Assembly: GCF_028553745.1 (NCBI RefSeq)
Contig: NZ_CP067132.1
Span: forward strand, 248,001-312,000
Direction of reading: 5' to 3'
DNA: 64,000 nucleotides
Origin: Paracoccus seriniphilus
Lineage (GTDB): Bacteria > Pseudomonadota > Alphaproteobacteria > Rhodobacterales > Rhodobacteraceae
The translations under genes and the position numbers were made by a program. The notes under the pieces were generated by a model. That model was not told the origin of the DNA and did not search any database. It saw nothing but the letters and a program-made list of their open reading frames with translations. This document shows positions 17,320-26,011 of the stretch, in pieces (the stretch's first letter is position 1; every line of letters begins with the position of its first letter).

Positions 17320-17471
17320 CAAGCGAAGGACGCATCTTTCGCCGGACGATCGGCATCGACTACTCTGGCGCCCAGACAGCAGAAGCCAGCCTGAAGGGGC
17401 TCAGGGTTCAACAAACACAGTACGATGGGCCAGCGATCTCATATGTAAGACGCGTCAGGTCGCAGGCCTGA
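17316..17471 (+). pseudogene. Truncated gene, N-terminus of IGIDYSGAQT-type protein
   Basis: Starts at an ATG overlapping the DUF3883 stop (ATGA), so it was its operon partner. The 51 residues begin with RRTIGIDYSGAQTAEASLKG, which resembles the start of an RNase H-like/DUF429-type protein with a first Asp in GIDYSG. After about residue 31 the frame runs into unrelated sequence that also encodes the end of a minus-strand pseudogene, so the remainder was deleted. Confidence 0.55.
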
Positions 17472-17777
17472 TAGAGTGACCACAAAGCTTGGACATGTTC
17501 CGTTGCAGGGTCATGATCAGGCTCCAATGTGCCTGCACCGAACCATTCCCATTTCACCATCTCGGCGCGCGGCACTTCGCTCGCCGCTTCAACGGTTCGC
17601 AAAAGCATCAGCGCAGTGGGGGGCCTCAATAGGGCGGTGCATCCCGAGCGGATCGAGACCGCCGTCTTGACCGAGTTCAGTCCACTCGGGGAAACCAGGT
17701 TCAAAGTCCTTCATCGTCAATCCACCAATATGAAAATCAAATAGTGGGATGATGGCCGGAACAAGGTTCGTGTGCAA
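17408..17777 (-). pseudogene. Decayed gene fragment of unknown function
   Basis: Two overlapping minus-strand frames join into one plausible protein. One reads AIIPLFDFHIGGLTMKDFEP and WTELGQDGGLDPLGMHRPIE (17589-17777). The other continues ALMLLRTVEAASEVPRAEMV to YEIAGP (17408-17640), after a frameshift near 17630 in a G-run. No upstream start is visible, and the IS903-like element sits just beyond. I do not recognise the family. Confidence 0.45.
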
Positions 17778-17889
17778 CTCCGAGTTACTATTCCCAGAAT
17801 GCGATGGCCCTCGTAGATCTCATACCGCAACACGTATTTCCCGTAAGTGAGTTTAGGTTGCAACTGCGTCGTTGGTTTTTGGTACGGTG

Positions 17890-18940
17890 GGGGTTGTTGC
17901 GCAAATCAGCGTTCGGGCTGAAGATGCCCTTTCCCGTGGCCTTTCAGGCGATGGCCTCGATCTCGGCCCTGCCGAGGGCCGAGAAGCGGTTCATAATGGC
18001 GATGCGGATCTGGATTTCGGCGGTCTGGCGGTCGGGGTCTCGGGACATGATCCGCTCACCGAAGAGCTTCAGGCGGTTCATCTGGGCCTCGACCCGACTT
18101 CGGACGTGGTAGCCCGCCCACTTCTTCCAGAGTGCCCGACCGAAGTGGCGCGTCGCGCGCAGGATCTCATTTCGCGCCAATGCGGCGGGGCAGTCTTCTT
18201 TCCACGCGCGGCCGTTGCGGCGGATCGGTATGACGGCATCGGCGCCGTGCTCGATGATGGCAGTGTGGCATCGGCGTGTGTCGTATGCGCCGTCCGCGGT
18301 GACAGTGGCGATCTCTTCGCCCTCAGAAATTTGCGACAGCAGGTCTGGCAGCAGGGGGCTGTCGCCCTGGCGGCTTGAGGTGAACTCGACTGCGCGTATG
18401 TCCTCGGTCTCCGTGTCCATGGCGATGTGAACCTTGCGCCATTGCCTCCGGCGGGAGGAGCCATGCTTCCGGGCCAGCCATTCGCCATCGCCGCGGAACT
18501 TCACCCCCGTGCTGTCGACAAGCAGGTTCAAGGGCTTACCCGAGCGGCGATAGGGGATCTGCACCCCGATCCGCGCTTGCCGTCGGCACAGCGTCGAATA
18601 GTCCGGAGCCGGCCAGTCGAGCCCCGCCATCCGGATCAGGCTCTCAACCAGCCCGACCGTCTGCCGCAGCGGAAGGCCGAAGAGGACCTTCAGCGTCAGG
18701 CAGGTTTGGATCGCGGCATCCGAGAACGCCTCGGGCCGTCCCCGCTTGCCGGTCTTTCCGGCGTGCCAGGCCGTGTCGGGATCAAACCAGACCAAGAGCG
18801 AACCCCGCTGGCGCAGCGCTGCGTTGTAGTCGGACCAGTTCGTCGTGCGATAGCGGGTGGGAGAGGGATTCGGCATGGCACTGATCTAACGCACTGGATT
18901 CGCGCAGTGAATCCTCATCACTGATATGTGCAACAAGGTC
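17890..18940 (-). mobile_element. IS5-family (IS903-like) insertion sequence
   Basis: 1051 bp with inverted ends GGTTGTTGCGCAAATCAG and, from the other side, CCTTGTTGCACATATCAG. A perfect 9-bp duplication GGTACGGTG lies at 17881-17889 and 18941-18949, the length typical of the IS903 group. Removing it joins 17889 to 18950 without disturbing an intact gene. Confidence 0.92.
17944..18876 (-). CDS. IS5-family transposase
   Basis: 310 residues with LLVDSTGVKFRGDGEW (first Asp), KHGSSRRRQWRKVHIAMD, VTADGAYDTRRCH (second Asp) and RSRVEAQMNRLK (Glu), the DDE pattern of IS903-type transposases. Length is normal and no disruption is seen. Confidence 0.92.
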   Translation of the reverse strand: MPNPSPTRYRTTNWSDYNAALRQRGSLLVWFDPDTAWHAGKTGKRGRPEAFSDAAIQTCLTLKVLFGLPLRQTVGLVESLIRMAGLDWPAPDYSTLCRRQARIGVQIPYRRSGKPLNLLVDSTGVKFRGDGEWLARKHGSSRRRQWRKVHIAMDTETEDIRAVEFTSSRQGDSPLLPDLLSQISEGEEIATVTADGAYDTRRCHTAIIEHGADAVIPIRRNGRAWKEDCPAALARNEILRATRHFGRALWKKWAGYHVRSRVEAQMNRLKLFGERIMSRDPDRQTAEIQIRIAIMNRFSALGRAEIEAIA

Positions 18941-19054
18941 GGTACGGTGTTCAGATGGAAGGGGTGAAATCGATCTGCGAGAGCTTCTACTGGCATCTTC
19001 GCCTCCCTATCAATACTCTAAGCTTAAAAGAGAAATTCTTAGGTTGGGCTTAAA

Positions 19055-20182
19055 GTGATCGATTGGAAAAGAGGCGGCCGGACAGGCAGCATCAATAGGC
19101 TGGTAAGGAGGGAGGTGAGCGATCATCTCCGTAAAAACTCGGTGGCGAGACGGTCACGATATCGGTTTGCGCACCGGTTCCTAAGGCGCTTCTTTTCGAT
19201 CGGGACATTTGGCCGGTTCGTTGGGTTATACATTTTCTTGGACGTTGCATTGGTAGTAACCGAAGGAAGCATGGCGAAATTTGCTCCCGAGTTCCTCTCC
19301 AACTGGCCGGTAGCCACTTCAGCATCCGCAATCAAGGAATCCCTGCGTAGTATAGCAAGTTATTTGATCGCGGCTCAGGTCGGTGTGCTTGGTGTAATAT
19401 CAATGGCGCTCGCATTGATCACCCTGATCGCTCAAAGAGAAAGCTCATCCACCGATGTTAAGGTATACTATCACGAGTCCTTCTGCTTTGAAGTCGTCGC
19501 AAGCTCAATTGCGCTCTTGGCCATTCTATGTGCACAGCTTTTTTGGCCGGTTCAAGCGCCGCTGTTCTGGCTGGGGTTGGACCATCCCTCTCCAATTTTC
19601 GAGGCCGGGTTGCTTGGATTCCATCTTTCTTGGTTGCTCCTGAACCTTGCTGGGCTTGCTCACTTCATTACGACAACCTTCGGCTTTGTTCAGCAGTCGG
19701 AGCGAGAGTTCTTAAGGAACCGCTACACCGCCAACGTCGTGCAGCCAATGGAGATGACCACACGCTTGCGGAGACATTTTTATTCGGCCGCAAATACAAT
19801 GCTGGATGGGAACGATGAGAATGCGGATGAAGAACAACCCCGTGCTACCTTCGGATCTGAATTTGGCACGCCATATAGTGTTGAATTGACGTCAGTGTTT
19901 TCGCGCCCCAAGGCTCTCCGCGATGTTCGCATGACTTGGGTCCTTTGGGCCCTGCGTCGATGGGCGGCCCGCTGCACCGATGCTGCGACAAAGAAACCCA
20001 AAGCAACAACCGACGGGCATTGGCAGAAGAGCCCAAAGATATGGTTTACACCGCATCTCGACGGCACCTTGAAGGGAAAGCAAGACTGGTGCCGGCGCTG
20101 CGGTGGGGTTCCTCTTGATTGTATTGAGAAATTTGTCTTGCGGCGGGCCTTTTGCTTCCAAAGGATTGATGAGAATGCGTGA
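19055..20182 (+). CDS. Four-helix membrane protein of unrecognised defence-island cassette
   Basis: 375 residues. A basic N-terminus is followed by four predicted membrane helices at about 53-70, 102-126, 145-165 and 185-209, then a ~165-residue soluble tail rich in charged residues with a CRRCGG motif. No family recognised. Base composition is clearly more AT-rich than the chromosome. It overlaps the next gene by 14 bp, so the two are made together. The start is uncertain: GTG 19055, or GTG 19115 behind AAGGAGG. In defence systems such proteins often act as the membrane effector; that is inference. Confidence 0.65.
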   Translation: MIDWKRGGRTGSINRLVRREVSDHLRKNSVARRSRYRFAHRFLRRFFSIGTFGRFVGLYIFLDVALVVTEGSMAKFAPEFLSNWPVATSASAIKESLRSIASYLIAAQVGVLGVISMALALITLIAQRESSSTDVKVYYHESFCFEVVASSIALLAILCAQLFWPVQAPLFWLGLDHPSPIFEAGLLGFHLSWLLLNLAGLAHFITTTFGFVQQSEREFLRNRYTANVVQPMEMTTRLRRHFYSAANTMLDGNDENADEEQPRATFGSEFGTPYSVELTSVFSRPKALRDVRMTWVLWALRRWAARCTDAATKKPKATTDGHWQKSPKIWFTPHLDGTLKGKQDWCRRCGGVPLDCIEKFVLRRAFCFQRIDENA

Positions 20183-22469
20183 CCTTCCAACGCCAGAGCA
20201 AATCCTCGAAGAACTGGCCGATAAAACCGCTGCCCACATGGATCGCAAGGCTGTTGTCGCTTTCGACGGCGCATTAGCCGAAATGACACGCTATCACCGT
20301 TTCTTGCTGGCCTTGAACGCCTCCCAAGCTCGGGATGGTACGGTTTTTAGTTTTGCCGAAGTAGCTGGAGGCTCTTGGAACAAACCTCATCAAGATTGGA
20401 CTGGGCAATACCGCCGCCTCTTCGAGCGTGCTGCTGATCAAATTCCAAATGAAACACACTACATTCGCTCGCTCGCCCATATTCCTTCACGTCTTCTGCC
20501 AGGATCAAATGATCCGAGCCTAACAACTGATGTTACTAATGGAATACTCGATCTCGGGCCAATGATGATGCATCGCCTGGAAGCTTGGGTCACTAAACGA
20601 ACGGTACTTGATACACCCGAAGGTCAATCCGCTAAACCCCGGCTCTCGCTTGCAGGTTCTGACGCGAGAGCATTCGAAAGCATTTTGCCCGGGTTGGTTG
20701 GCGCGTGGGAGAGCATACTGGAACGCGCTCCAAGGTTGTACAACTGGGGTGAGCGAGGTGAGACCGATGAGGCAAAGCGCTGGGAAGCATTCCGGAGAAG
20801 CTGGCCCTTCCTTTGGCAGCACCTCACCAATACGGCCTATTGCCTTGCGATCACAGTATGGAATGAGGATGAAATTGCAGCATCCCTATTCCGCGAAGCC
20901 CTCGTGCGGTGGCCGGAAACTTTCCAGTACGTACTTGATCGTGACGCTGATCTACCAAGTAGGCGATATCTCTTTCCTGATGTTATGCAAATGGATTGGC
21001 CAGCGGCGAGCGGACACGCGGCATCTTTCGCTCATGAAAACATGCAGCCATTAACAACCGACCAAGTGTTTTCGAACATGATCCGAGGCGCGCATGACGA
21101 CGTAATTCTTCTAACTGCAGGCCTGCTCTTGTTCTGGACCATGAACGAGAAGCAAACATCAAATATTGGCGGTCAAACAGCATGGGCGCTTCTGAAGCGC
21201 GAGAGTGGATGCGAGCACCGCAATCAATCAGTTGGTGATAGTGTGCGCTTGCAATCCCTATTCCTGGATTTTCTTCGGATTGAGATGTCCGGCGATAAAA
21301 ATACTGATGAATCTTATGCCGTAGATCTCGACAAATTGGTCGAATCTTTAGATCGAATGACTGAACGGCGAGTAGTTCCAGGACGAATTTACACCCCATC
21401 CACGTTGCACGGGCGAGACGGTATATTGATGCCTTTGGCAGCGGTGTTGGCAGCAGTGACGCCTGAGAACGGTGATGACAGTGTATCACGTCACATCACT
21501 GAAATCGCCGAAAAGGATGAGGTGCTACCAGGCAGAGATAGGTCCCTGCGAAGGATCATTCGTGCACTCAAAAGCGTGCAATCGATACTGGAGGAACCTT
21601 CGCCCGATCTTGAAGGCGGTGTTTCTGTGCTAAAGCCGGAATTAGCCACACGTAAAGCAATCGATAGACTACGCACGATTGTTGAAGATGCTATAATTTC
21701 TATTGAAACCAAACGCCGCGAACGCTTGCAGGAACGACCGGTTGACCCAGCAAAGCTCGAGCGGATCCGCTCGGCGGTTGAAGCTGCGCTACTGAACGAA
21801 GCCGCCGAAGTACCGTTCTTTCGAGATGTGCGGATCGAACAAGCGCCACATAATGCTGATGCCGATCCAAGCGAGATAACCTTCTTGAAAATCGATAAAG
21901 CACAGATGGTTGATCCAATTATGGAATCATCAATATCTAACTTTGACGATTGGTTCATTCGGGAAACACAACAGAAGGCTGGCCGCGACGCGTGGGATGC
22001 CTTCAAACGTCGACCGCGCATGCAAACGGTGGTCAGCGCGAGCGTTGAGGAAGACGCGTTCTGGAAACAAATCGCTGGCCATATAGAACAAGTGGGTCCC
22101 GACCCAATTCTCGTGATTTCTCAGTCCGCAGAGGGCCACGCGCTTCGAAGTCAATTAGATCAGGGTGCGGATAACTTTCCTGATCTCAGGATCGAACGCC
22201 GCCCACGAGATGATGCGGGGGGCTCCTATATCGTCACCGTGGAAGGTGTGGACGTTTTCGGTGCCGATTTTCCGGCCGGCGTAGGCTGGCTGTTCTCCGG
22301 GCAAATGCTTCAACAAATTCGATATGCCGAGCTGGGCACCTCTGGACGCTATGTCGACATCGCCTTCGAACTCAAGGATGAAGAAAAAGTAGACTTACGG
22401 TTTGGGTTCCGCCACCAATTTGTCTGGAATGATAGACCAATCTTCGAGATCAAAGGGCAAGACGCGTGA
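20169..22469 (+). CDS. Large soluble protein of unrecognised defence-island cassette
   Basis: 766 residues from ATG 20169 (AAAGG 4 bases upstream). Largely helical; a long charged segment (~450-560) has RRERLQERPVDPAKLERIRS and looks coiled. The C-terminus is more beta-like (IERRPRDDAGGSYIVTVEGV, YVDIAFELKDEEKVDL). No Walker, nuclease, TIR or protease motif is evident. The TGA stop is also the first three bases of an IS3-type end (TGACCTGCC), so the natural C-terminus may have been longer. Coupled to the membrane protein upstream. Confidence 0.65.
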   Translation: MRMRDLPTPEQILEELADKTAAHMDRKAVVAFDGALAEMTRYHRFLLALNASQARDGTVFSFAEVAGGSWNKPHQDWTGQYRRLFERAADQIPNETHYIRSLAHIPSRLLPGSNDPSLTTDVTNGILDLGPMMMHRLEAWVTKRTVLDTPEGQSAKPRLSLAGSDARAFESILPGLVGAWESILERAPRLYNWGERGETDEAKRWEAFRRSWPFLWQHLTNTAYCLAITVWNEDEIAASLFREALVRWPETFQYVLDRDADLPSRRYLFPDVMQMDWPAASGHAASFAHENMQPLTTDQVFSNMIRGAHDDVILLTAGLLLFWTMNEKQTSNIGGQTAWALLKRESGCEHRNQSVGDSVRLQSLFLDFLRIEMSGDKNTDESYAVDLDKLVESLDRMTERRVVPGRIYTPSTLHGRDGILMPLAAVLAAVTPENGDDSVSRHITEIAEKDEVLPGRDRSLRRIIRALKSVQSILEEPSPDLEGGVSVLKPELATRKAIDRLRTIVEDAIISIETKRRERLQERPVDPAKLERIRSAVEAALLNEAAEVPFFRDVRIEQAPHNADADPSEITFLKIDKAQMVDPIMESSISNFDDWFIRETQQKAGRDAWDAFKRRPRMQTVVSASVEEDAFWKQIAGHIEQVGPDPILVISQSAEGHALRSQLDQGADNFPDLRIERRPRDDAGGSYIVTVEGVDVFGADFPAGVGWLFSGQMLQQIRYAELGTSGRYVDIAFELKDEEKVDLRFGFRHQFVWNDRPIFEIKGQDA

Positions 22470-22598
22470 CCTGCCCCCCGCGAAATCCCTCACCGTGATG
22501 TAGAGTCTGCGCCAACTCTGAAGGAGCAGACAGATGCTGATCTGATCCCCGCAAACTGGGCTCCGGTCGCGGCTGGATGAAAGTTCAGTGGCAGGTCA
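22467..22598. mobile_element. IS3-family remnant (ends only)
   Basis: 132 bp between perfect 9-bp inverted ends TGACCTGCC and GGCAGGTCA. It contains a GAAGGAGCAGACAGATG start region like an IS3 orfA ribosome site and ATG, then jumps straight to the right-end sequence; the genes are deleted. Its last 61 bp (22538-22598) are repeated exactly at 33658-33718. The rest of the gap to hsdR (22599-22693) shows nothing else. Confidence 0.65.
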
Positions 22599-22693
22599 TG
22601 CTCTGGCCCTTGTTTGCGCGATTTTCGGCAAGCCAGCGCTTGTGTGTTGCGGTCGATCCGGTAGGTTGTTCAGATACTTGCGGGAAGGTTGGA

Positions 22694-25159
22694 ATGGAAA
22701 AGCGCTTTCTCTCCGAACGAGATATTTGCAGCAAATTTATTATGCCCGCTTTGATTGCGGCGGGGTGGGATCTGAAAACACAGATTTCAGAGGAAAAGAC
22801 GCTGACAGATGGGCGAATAATTGTCCGAGGCAAAATGGTTGCCCGCGGCCAGAAGAAGCGTGCGGATTACGTTTTGTATTTGAAGCCCAACATCCCAATC
22901 GCCATTATTGAGGCAAAGGACAATAAACACAGCATCAATGACGGGATGCAGCAGGCATTGACTTATGCTGGGATGCTTCGCGTCCCTTTCGCATTTTCGT
23001 CCAACGGGGATGGGTTCGTGTTCCACGACAGAACCGGTCAGTCTTCTGAAATTGAAACACGGATTGGGCTGGATGACTTTCCCTCGCCAGCGACATTGCT
23101 TGCGAAATACAAGGCGTGGAAGGGGTTTACTGACATCCAGGCCGAAAGTGCGCTTTTCCCATACTACGATGATGGAAGAACGCCGCGCTACTACCAGATG
23201 AACGCTATCAATGCTTCGCTGGAAGCGATTTCGAAGGGCCAAGACCGACTGCTGCTCGTTATGGCTACAGGCACGGGCAAGACACTCACAGCCTTCCAGA
23301 TCATTTGGCGCCTATGGAAATCGGGAGCCAAAAAACGGGTCTTGTTCCTCGCTGATCGTAACATTCTGATCGACCAAACCATGGTCAACGATTTCCGCCC
23401 GTTCATCGGTGACATGGCAAAATTGTCTTCGCACTCCAAGACGATTGAACGCCCGGATGGCAGCACCGAGCAACTGACGTTGGCCGTTGACAAGAAAAGG
23501 CGCATCAACACAGCGTATCAAATCTACCTTGGCCTCTATCAAGCCCTCACCGGCCCGAAAGAATCCCAAAAGATATTCAAGGAGTTGTCGCCTGATTTCT
23601 TCGACCTGATAATTATCGATGAGTGCCATCGAGGAAGCGCAGCAGAAGATTCGGCATGGCGTGAAATCCTCGATCATTTCTCAAGCGCCACGCATATCGG
23701 CCTCACGGCAACCCCGAAGGAAACCGAATACGTCTCCAACATCGATTACTTTGGGGAACCCGTCTATTCTTATACGCTTCGGGAAGGGATTGATGACGGG
23801 TTCCTGGCTCCCTACAAGGTCATCAAGTGCCATATCGATAGAGATGTCGAAGGATACAGGCCCGAGGCTGGTCAAGTAGACCGAGATGGCGTTGAGGTCG
23901 AAGACCGCATCTACAACACCAAGGACTTTGATCGCGTCCTTGTCATTGATGACCGCACCAAGTTGGTCGCGCGACGCGTCACCCAGTTCTTGAAAGAGAG
24001 TGGTGACCGGATGCAAAAGACCATCGTATTCTGCGTCGACGAAGAGCACGCTGCTCGCATGCGCCAAGCCCTCATTAACGAAAATCAGGATCTTGTCGCG
24101 AAGGAATCCAAGTATGTCATGCGGATCACCGGCAGTGACAAAGAAGGCATAAACCAGCTCGCGAACTTCATCGACCCGGAAGCGCACTGTCCGGTCATAG
24201 TCACGACATCCCGCCTGCTCAGCACCGGCGTCGATGCCCAAACGTGCCGTCTTATCGTTCTTGATCGGCAAATCGGGTCTATGACCGAATTCAAGCAGAT
24301 CGTGGGCAGGGGCACACGTGTGCACAGCGACACTGGAAAATACTATTTCACGCTGATGGATTTCCGAGGAGCGACAAGCCACTTTGCCGACCCCGACTTC
24401 GATGGTGATCCGGTCCAGATATACCAACCTACCGGTGATGATCCCATGGTGCCGCCGGAGGATGGCGACGATGCCATTGATATCGACAACGGCAATGGAG
24501 CCGATCCCAACATTGACGGCATCGAAATTCTGATCAATCCCACCGACGGCGACGATACAACGGCCATCGACGGTAGTGACAACACCGGTCCAATCCGGAA
24601 AATCTATATCGATGGCGTCGGTGCCACGATCATCAAGGAACGGGTCGAATATCTGGACGCAGACGGAAAGCTCATCACCGAAAGCCTGAAGGATTTCACC
24701 CGCAAGCATCTCACACGCCGCTTTGCTTCGATGGACGACTTCCTGAAGCGTTGGAATGCCGAAGAGCGTAAACAGGCCATCATCGATGAACTCGCAGATG
24801 AAGGGCTGGATCTGACCATGATTGGTTCAGAACTCGGCCAGGACCTCGATCCATTTGATCTTGTCTGCCACATCGCGTTCGACGCCAAGCCACTTACCCG
24901 TAAGGAACGGGCGGAGAACGTCAAGAAACGGGATGTCTTCAACCGCTATGGCGAACAGGCCCGCGCTGTTCTGGACGCCCTGCTTGAAAAGTATGCCGAT
25001 GAAGGGGTATTCGACCTCGACGATACGAACATCCTCCAAATCAACCCCTTCTCCCACATGGGAACGCCAATCGAGCTTATGCGGGCTTTTGGTAGGAAAC
25101 CTGATTATCTGCGGGCAGTTCACGACCTTCAAAACGCCCTATATGAAGAAAGCGCTTAG
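22694..25159 (+). CDS. hsdR: Type I restriction enzyme R subunit (EcoEI-like)
   Basis: 821 residues. An N-terminal nuclease domain has D58 and IIEAK (E73, K75). Superfamily 2 helicase motifs follow: Walker A ATGTGKT near 190, DECH near 308, GLTATPKE, and QIVGRGTR as motif VI. The C-terminal EcoEI_R_C-like region starts around 700. It translocates and cuts DNA when bound to HsdM/HsdS on unmodified DNA. ATG 22694 follows GGAAGG. First gene of a six-gene operon; the FRG gene begins immediately at its stop (TAGATG). Confidence 0.92.
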   Translation: MEKRFLSERDICSKFIMPALIAAGWDLKTQISEEKTLTDGRIIVRGKMVARGQKKRADYVLYLKPNIPIAIIEAKDNKHSINDGMQQALTYAGMLRVPFAFSSNGDGFVFHDRTGQSSEIETRIGLDDFPSPATLLAKYKAWKGFTDIQAESALFPYYDDGRTPRYYQMNAINASLEAISKGQDRLLLVMATGTGKTLTAFQIIWRLWKSGAKKRVLFLADRNILIDQTMVNDFRPFIGDMAKLSSHSKTIERPDGSTEQLTLAVDKKRRINTAYQIYLGLYQALTGPKESQKIFKELSPDFFDLIIIDECHRGSAAEDSAWREILDHFSSATHIGLTATPKETEYVSNIDYFGEPVYSYTLREGIDDGFLAPYKVIKCHIDRDVEGYRPEAGQVDRDGVEVEDRIYNTKDFDRVLVIDDRTKLVARRVTQFLKESGDRMQKTIVFCVDEEHAARMRQALINENQDLVAKESKYVMRITGSDKEGINQLANFIDPEAHCPVIVTTSRLLSTGVDAQTCRLIVLDRQIGSMTEFKQIVGRGTRVHSDTGKYYFTLMDFRGATSHFADPDFDGDPVQIYQPTGDDPMVPPEDGDDAIDIDNGNGADPNIDGIEILINPTDGDDTTAIDGSDNTGPIRKIYIDGVGATIIKERVEYLDADGKLITESLKDFTRKHLTRRFASMDDFLKRWNAEERKQAIIDELADEGLDLTMIGSELGQDLDPFDLVCHIAFDAKPLTRKERAENVKKRDVFNRYGEQARAVLDALLEKYADEGVFDLDDTNILQINPFSHMGTPIELMRAFGRKPDYLRAVHDLQNALYEESA

Positions 25160-26008
25160 ATGAGGACTATTGGAAAATCCAAGTTGCTGAATATTCCGGC
25201 GCAAGGGGGAATTCCCGTCGAGCAAACAAACGATCAGATTAGAAAATCAAAACCCACTCCTGTCCAAAATTACTTAGACTTAGCCAACAAAATCGCAGAA
25301 GTTCAATATCTAAACCCAGAACACGTTCTGGTTTTTCGTGGCCAGTCCGCTGATCACACAGACGAAAATCACATGACTTCAATTAGGCCAGGAATATTTC
25401 GTGGGCACGATTCTACGGTTACCAGGTCGCCGATTGCAGCTCGATTCGAGAAGCTCAAAAGGGCAGAAAAGCTGTTGATTGAAAAATGGTTGGATGCGCC
25501 GATTGCCGGAAATGAAAAGATAAGAAAATATCGAATTCTACGATGGTCAATTTTACAGCACTACGAGATCTGCGAGACACCATTACTCGACGTTACCTAC
25601 TCACTCCGCGTAGCGGCTTCGTTCGCGTCGTTGCACGACGATAGTCACGGATATGTCTTTGCCCTTGGGGTCCCGAACATCTCCGGAACGGTGACAACTG
25701 ATATGGAAGCCGGTCTTCAGACAGTTCGACTTTCGAGTGTTTGCCCGCCCCAAGCGCGCCGGCCACATATCCAGGAAGGTTATCTGTTGGGAGAGTATCC
25801 AGATATCAGTGTCTATGCCGAAAAGCAAAACTACTCGTCCTTTGAGGTCGACTTCGGCCGACGATTGTTGGCCAAGTTCGAGTTTGTCAAAAAAGCATTT
25901 TGGAACCGCAACACATTTCCTCAAATCTCGCAGCAAGCACTCTATCCCAACAGAGAAGACACCTTTAAGGACGTAGCAAAACAGATTATAATCGAACTGG
26001 GTGAATAA
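25160..26008 (+). CDS. FRG domain-containing protein
   Basis: 282 residues. The FRG signature is visible: VFRGQSAD near 57-64, then RWSILQHYEICETPLLDVT with the H-x-G/E-x-x-TPLLD pattern, and SLRVAASFA. FRG proteins are widespread in mobile and defence regions, and their biochemical role is not well settled. It sits between hsdR and hsdM with no gap on the left and 3 bp on the right. Notably lower GC than hsdM, which suggests later insertion into the hsd operon. Confidence 0.85.
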   Translation: MRTIGKSKLLNIPAQGGIPVEQTNDQIRKSKPTPVQNYLDLANKIAEVQYLNPEHVLVFRGQSADHTDENHMTSIRPGIFRGHDSTVTRSPIAARFEKLKRAEKLLIEKWLDAPIAGNEKIRKYRILRWSILQHYEICETPLLDVTYSLRVAASFASLHDDSHGYVFALGVPNISGTVTTDMEAGLQTVRLSSVCPPQARRPHIQEGYLLGEYPDISVYAEKQNYSSFEVDFGRRLLAKFEFVKKAFWNRNTFPQISQQALYPNREDTFKDVAKQIIIELGE

Positions 26009-26011
26009 ACT

